From positions 1-9,762 of the forward strand of contig CAYXJR010000120.1 in assembly GCA_964465145.1 (NCBI GenBank): a stretch of 9,762 nucleotides of DNA, given 5' to 3'. Below are positions 6,185 to 9,762 of the stretch, in pieces (the first letter of the stretch is position 1; every line of letters begins with the position of its first letter). Made by a program: the position numbers and the translations under genes. The stretch is from JAUVKA01 sp964465145. GTDB lineage: Bacteria; Bacteroidota; Bacteroidia; Bacteroidales; UBA12481. The notes below the pieces were generated by a model. That model saw only the letters and a list, made by a program, of their open reading frames with translations, did not search any database and was not told the origin of the DNA.

Positions 6185-8031
6185 TCTGATATATATAATT
6201 TCATGTCAGGATTATCGGATGCTGCAATTGTTTTGGCGGTACGGTTATAGAATGCCTCCTGCTCGTAAACCCCGTCGTTGAATTTGTTAGGAGCCATATA
6301 ATGATGAACGCTCAGCACATCAAAATATTCAGCGCTGTTATTTATCAGGATGTCATTCCATTTCTCGTCAATTCCATTACCTCCATGGGCAATTACGACT
6401 ATGGAAGGATAGGCCTTCCTCATTGCCTCAGAAAAGAGCTTCACTGCTTCACTGTAAATCTGAGCATCCGGAACCCTGGATCTCCATAATTCATTATCGA
6501 TCTCCCAGTATTTCACATTATATGGCTCAGGATGGCCATTCTCAGCCCTTATGGAACCCCAGTATGAACTGGCAGGGCTGTTGCAATATTCGATCCATTC
6601 AACTGCCTCTTCAATCCACGGAGCCCAGGCTTCAGGTGTTCCAGCACCTTCATGGAATCCTGAGTTTATAACTAACAGGGGTTCTGAACCAAGTTTTCTG
6701 CACATAGTGATGAACTCATCCGTGCCCAATGAATTCACGTCCTTGTCATCCCAGATGTTAACTGGGAATACTCTTCTCTTATGCTGTGGCCCGATCCCGT
6801 CTTTCCAACGGTATAGCTCGGCAAAACAACCTCCTGGCCATCTTATTACAGGAGGTTTTAGCTGGTCAACGGCCTCAAACAAATCAGGTCGGAATCCATC
6901 ATTTTCAATTGATTTTTCTGACATAAGGCTAAGTTGATCGAGATAAAGATTGCCATCTGATTTAACTATTAAATGAATGGAAGCATTATCGGTTGTGATC
7001 AAGGGTAAAAAATGAATAGGATACTCCTTCCATTCTGATGTAAAACCGGTTAGTATATTTTCTGCCAGTTTTTTCTCATCATTTATTAATCTAACCATTA
7101 CTTTATCATCAGAATCTCCCCGGATCCAAACTGATCCATTATAATGTTCATTGGCCTCAACCGACAAATTTTCCTGGAATATTCCTGATTCCCCTGATGA
7201 TTTCTTGAAATGCACGCAGTATTCACTATTTAATGATCCTGAATTGACTGGTTCAACAATTGATTCACCAAATTTCCCCCAATGCCTGGGAAGTAATTCT
7301 TCATCAGGAAGTTCTGGCAGACCTTCGAAAAGTATATCCCCATCGTGTGATTTAACAAGAATATTCCTGAAGTTTACTTCGGTGCTCCATGATCCAAGTC
7401 CAACCATCCCTGACAGATGCGGATTGGTTTCATCCTTAAAATCCAATACCAGATTTTCATTAATCCAGGCCTTAATATTATTTCCATCACATCTGATCTT
7501 TATCTTATACCATTTATCATCATCAACCTTTCCCTTTTTAAAATCTGATAAAACAACACGGTTATCATTCGTTTCTTTTTCAAGCGCATGCTGTGAATTA
7601 CCCCAACCCCCGATATTATACCAGTAAAAATTCTCCTCACTTGTGGCTCTTACCAATATTAGAAATGCTTCGTACCCACCAGTTCGTTTAGCCTCCAGAC
7701 TAAACTCATAATCAGTCCATCCCTTGTCGCCAAAGAATAATTTAATATCAGTATTCAGATTGGATTGAGTAAGTACGTCATCCATGATTGTCCATTTACC
7801 TCCCTGAGGATATTCTTCAAAACTTCTGTTCCAGATCATATCACCCCACAATCCCCCATTTGCAGAGTGGTATATATGCTCATAGAAGTGGCCGTATACC
7901 ATTTCGTTGATGCTTCCGGTAACAACAGAGGGGTCGATGACAATTCTTACTTCGGCTAGATCATCTTTTTTTTGGCAGGAAAAAATCAGCAGTAAAATGA
8001 GGATGATTGGTTTTTTTTTGAGGAAATTCAT
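5989..8031 (-). CDS. Modular GH51 alpha-L-arabinofuranosidase lipoprotein, truncated by a frameshift
   Basis: GH51 enzymes release non-reducing alpha-L-arabinofuranose from arabinan, arabinoxylan or arabinogalactan. A lipoprotein signal (9-19, I-F-S-C19) is followed by Q-K-K-D-D, resembling the Bacteroidota surface-export signal. The barrel begins near 38-72 (Y-G-H-F-Y-E-H). It is then interrupted by a concanavalin-like module (about 75-235) and a galactose-binding-like CBM module (about 250-370), and resumes at about 378. Catalytic residues are the acid/base E514 in W-E-I-D-N-E-L and the nucleophile E616 in Y-I-S-E-W. True homology stops at P649 and the last 31 residues are out of frame; the rest lies at 5638-6082. 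One extra C in the run at 6084-6088 would give a continuous protein of about 798 residues. It lies 40 bases downstream of the other GH51, probably in the same operon. Confidence 0.9.
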   Translation of the reverse strand: MNFLKKKPIILILLLIFSCQKKDDLAEVRIVIDPSVVTGSINEMVYGHFYEHIYHSANGGLWGDMIWNRSFEEYPQGGKWTIMDDVLTQSNLNTDIKLFFGDKGWTDYEFSLEAKRTGGYEAFLILVRATSEENFYWYNIGGWGNSQHALEKETNDNRVVLSDFKKGKVDDDKWYKIKIRCDGNNIKAWINENLVLDFKDETNPHLSGMVGLGSWSTEVNFRNILVKSHDGDILFEGLPELPDEELLPRHWGKFGESIVEPVNSGSLNSEYCVHFKKSSGESGIFQENLSVEANEHYNGSVWIRGDSDDKVMVRLINDEKKLAENILTGFTSEWKEYPIHFLPLITTDNASIHLIVKSDGNLYLDQLSLMSEKSIENDGFRPDLFEAVDQLKPPVIRWPGGCFAELYRWKDGIGPQHKRRVFPVNIWDDKDVNSLGTDEFITMCRKLGSEPLLVINSGFHEGAGTPEAWAPWIEEAVEWIEYCNSPASSYWGSIRAENGHPEPYNVKYWEIDNELWRSRVPDAQIYSEAVKLFSEAMRKAYPSIVVIAHGGNGIDEKWNDILINNSAEYFDVLSVHHYMAPNKFNDGVYEQEAFYNRTAKTIAASDNPDMKLYISEWNAQSTDWRTGLYAGGLLNGFERCGDFLTMGGPRLCSSGTAQPMPGIMLSSILTIQDGSRRQTM
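6080..6096 (-). other. Frameshift site in the GH51 gene
   Basis: The minus strand reads ATG GGT GGC CCC CGG CTT, encoding M-G-G-P-R-L. GH51 homology continues one frame away with GCT TTG TTC CTC AGG (A-L-F-L-R). The shift falls at a run of five C (5 G on the plus strand, 6084-6088). Adding one C gives M-G-G-P-P-A-L-F; removing two bases gives M-G-G-P-A-L-F. Confidence 0.85.
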
Positions 8032-8039
8032 TTCTTGGG

Positions 8040-8074
8040 GATGTTGGATGATGGATGTTAGATGTTGGATGTTA
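8040..8074. repeat. Five-unit heptamer array between the GH51 genes
   Basis: On the plus strand the units are GATGTTG, GATGATG, GATGTTA, GATGTTG and GATGTTA, differing at only two positions. The array fills most of the 40-base gap between the two GH51 genes. On the minus strand its first three bases (8074-8072) are the TAA stop of the upstream GH51, and it ends nine bases before the start codon of the downstream GH51. Confidence 0.85.
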
Positions 8075-9613
8075 AATAACTGTCAGGACTATAACTGATT
8101 TTGAGGGTAGTTTGACAATCAATTTGCTACCTGATATTTTAGCGCCTTTGAAGGTCTCGGGTTTTACTTTTTCTGCCTGGCCGAAATCATTGAAGTCGTT
8201 TATTTTTTCTGATGTCAGAATCTCACCGCTGACTTTGTTTAGTGTCTTTCCGTTTATCTGACAGGAGATCTCGATTTCCTTTTCGGGGTTCAGGTTAACC
8301 AATGAAATATGGATGATGCCATCTTTATTAATTGATGCACAAGAGTTTATGGATTTTAATTTTTCATCGCTTATGGTATAATCTTCGCAAGTCAGATCAA
8401 TTGGAAGAAGGGTTGTTTCGTGAAAAACCTTATACATTTTAAATACGAAATAGGTTGGTGTTAATACCATTTCCCCATCTTGGGTCAGGATCATTGACTG
8501 AAGGACATTAACTGTCTGGGCAATATTCGCAAGGTTCACCCTGTCGGCATGGTTATTGAATATATTCAGGGTAGTTGCGGCAGAAACAGCATCTCTCAAA
8601 GAATTCTGCTGGTATAGGAAACCTGGATTTGTTCCGGGTTCAACATCAAACCAGTTTCCCCATTCATCAATCGCCAGACTTATTCTTTTATCGGGATCAT
8701 ATTTATCCATGATAAGGGAATGCTTGCTGATAATCTCCTCCATTTTCAAAGCAGTTTTCATGGTTCCAAACCAGCGGTCGACACCAAAATCTGTGGCTGA
8801 ACCTTTATTACCCCAGTTTTCGAAGACTGTATAATAGTGTAAAGCCAGGCCCTGCATCATATTTCTGTTTACCTGCTTTTCCATCAGGGTCTCTGTCCAA
8901 TCGTAGCTTTCTCCGTAGGGTCCGCAAGCCACTTTTATCATCTGGTTGCCTGAATAATCGCGGCAAAACGTAGAATATTGACGCATCACATCAGCATAGT
9001 ATTCCGGTGTCATATTACCTCCGCATCCCCAACTTTCATTTCCAACGGCCCAGAATCTGACTTTCCATGGATCTTCCCGGCCATTTTCTTTGCGGAGATT
9101 AGTCATGGGGCTTATTGCATCTGAAGTAAGATATTCAACCCACTCAGCCATTTCCTGGACCGTGCCGCTTCCAACATTACCGCATATATATGCCTCACAT
9201 CCAAGTTGTTCGCAGAGATCCATGAACTCATGGGTGCCAAAGCTATTGTCTTCAGTTACACCTCCCCAGTGTACGTTGACTATTGAAGGCCGGTTTTCCC
9301 GGGGGCCTATCCCATCTTTCCAATGGTAGGTGTCGGCAAAACATCCGCCCGGCCAGCGCAAGTTTGGTATGGCTATATCTTTTAATGCTGCTACAACATC
9401 ATTTCTTATACCCCTGGTGTTTGGGATAGGGGAGTCCGGACCAACCCAGATACCACCATATATACAACGTCCCAGGTGTTCGGCAAAATGGCCGTATATA
9501 TGTTTGTCGATTTTGTATTTGCCTTGGTCGGCATTGATAATCAGGGTGTTTTGGGAGATAGCCTGCGTGCTGAAAAGCAGGGTGATTGAGAGAAGGAGAA
9601 GTAGGTTTTTCAT
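8072..9613 (-). CDS. Secreted GH51 alpha-L-arabinofuranosidase
   Basis: This is a complete 513-residue GH51 enzyme, the usual length for the compact members of the family. A Sec signal peptide (hydrophobic 4-14) probably cleaves after A18-I-S20, and with no lipobox Cys the product should be periplasmic or secreted. The barrel follows at once (Y-G-H-F-A-E-H at 40-46, R-W-P-G-G-C-F at 86-92). The acid/base is E193 in A-V-G-N-E-S-W and the nucleophile is E317 in A-I-D-E-W-G. A C-terminal beta-sandwich runs from about 385 to the end. It lacks the large insert of its downstream neighbour, so the two are not a recent duplication; one may trim short arabino-oligosaccharides and the other polymer at the cell surface (inference). 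It is the first GH51 of the minus-strand pair. No TAnnTTTG box is visible in the 149 bases upstream, suggesting transcription from further upstream. Confidence 0.95.
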   Translation of the reverse strand: MKNLLLLLSITLLFSTQAISQNTLIINADQGKYKIDKHIYGHFAEHLGRCIYGGIWVGPDSPIPNTRGIRNDVVAALKDIAIPNLRWPGGCFADTYHWKDGIGPRENRPSIVNVHWGGVTEDNSFGTHEFMDLCEQLGCEAYICGNVGSGTVQEMAEWVEYLTSDAISPMTNLRKENGREDPWKVRFWAVGNESWGCGGNMTPEYYADVMRQYSTFCRDYSGNQMIKVACGPYGESYDWTETLMEKQVNRNMMQGLALHYYTVFENWGNKGSATDFGVDRWFGTMKTALKMEEIISKHSLIMDKYDPDKRISLAIDEWGNWFDVEPGTNPGFLYQQNSLRDAVSAATTLNIFNNHADRVNLANIAQTVNVLQSMILTQDGEMVLTPTYFVFKMYKVFHETTLLPIDLTCEDYTISDEKLKSINSCASINKDGIIHISLVNLNPEKEIEISCQINGKTLNKVSGEILTSEKINDFNDFGQAEKVKPETFKGAKISGSKLIVKLPSKSVIVLTVI

Positions 9614-9762
9614 AGTGTTTCGGTTATTTGTTTCGTACCCCCCTGTATCCCCCTTGGTACCAGTAATGGTGCTAACTTAGGGATATTATTTGTATTTATG
9701 GTAGCCACCATGCTTTGTCTTCCTGTCATATTTTCTGTTTGGCTGTCGTTTTTGTAACACCT
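9614..9762 (-). other. Upstream edge region with a possible partial ORF
   Basis: On the minus strand one frame is open from the window edge for 50 codons, and its TGA (9612-9610) overlaps the GH51 ATG in an ATGA arrangement. This could be the C-terminus of an upstream operon gene that is translationally coupled. The peptide resembles no family I know, and an open stretch of this length is not rare by chance. No minus-strand TTTG occurs here, so a typical promoter is not supported. Confidence 0.25.
9635..9654. repeat. Duplicated C-rich 10-mer upstream of the GH51 pair
   Basis: GTACCCCCCT (9635-9644) is followed directly by GTATCCCCCT (9645-9654), differing at one base, and then by TTGGTACC. 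The copy pair begins 22 bases before the GH51 start codon. On the minus strand it is G-rich. Confidence 0.6.

Noticed and set aside
7151..7627. Plus-strand 158-aa ORF
   Set aside because: It is antisense to the carbohydrate-binding region of the modular GH51, low in complexity, with no family match recognised.
9330..9680. Plus-strand 116-aa ORF at the right side
   Set aside because: Most of it is antisense to the highly conserved N-terminus of the intact GH51.
1..9762. CRISPR arrays, tRNA or rRNA genes, transposases or attachment sites
   Set aside because: None seen on either strand; the only repeats are the short tandem arrays listed.

Overview
The window looks like a chromosomal segment of a Bacteroidota bacterium, probably an anaerobic or microaerophilic polysaccharide degrader of the Bacteroidales/Marinilabiliales kind. 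The reasons are moderate-to-low GC, promoter boxes of the TAnnTTTG type instead of sigma70 boxes, start codons mostly without Shine-Dalgarno sequences, lipoprotein signals (one followed by Q-K-K-D-D, resembling the Bacteroidota surface-export signal), a Bacteroides-type rubrerythrin, and glycoside hydrolases with NPCBM and other accessory modules. The taxonomic placement is inference.

Layout. Positions 1-1568 hold an oxygen/peroxide-defence group. A very short ferritin-like ORF (+, 118-297) converges on a two-gene minus-strand operon in which a flavin reductase-rubredoxin fusion (Hrb-like, 891-1568) is followed by rubrerythrin (294-872). The rubredoxin module of the fusion has Arg in place of its fourth iron-binding Cys. 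Positions 1684-2619 (-) encode a solitary trypsin-fold serine peptidase with no export signal and a long helical insert. Positions 2805-4763 (+) encode a lipoprotein with NPCBM, Ig-like and GH27 (alpha-galactosidase clan) domains, followed by a nested hairpin. Positions 4853-5464 (-) encode a CDP-alcohol phosphatidyltransferase of phospholipid synthesis. Positions 5636-9613 (-) hold two GH51 alpha-L-arabinofuranosidases in tandem. The upstream one (8072-9613) is intact with a Sec signal. The downstream one (5636-8031) is a large modular lipoprotein broken by a single frameshift at a C-run near 6084-6088.

How the genes work together. The GH27 and GH51 enzymes suggest removal of galactose and arabinose side chains from plant arabinogalactan, arabinan or galactomannan-type glycans at the cell surface or in the periplasm. 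No SusC/SusD pair, transporter or regulator is visible, so any full utilisation locus must extend past the right edge. Hrb and rubrerythrin form an electron-transfer/peroxide-reduction pair, and the half-ferritin may belong to the same response.

The most unusual structure is at the gene junctions of the GH51 cluster. Two degenerate heptamer arrays (5608-5650 and 8040-8074) overlap the stop codons of the two GH51 genes, and a duplicated 10-mer (9635-9654) lies just upstream of the first. I did not see a complete new multi-gene system. The best candidates for novelty are the half-ferritin, the degenerate rubredoxin, the junction repeats and the unexported peptidase.
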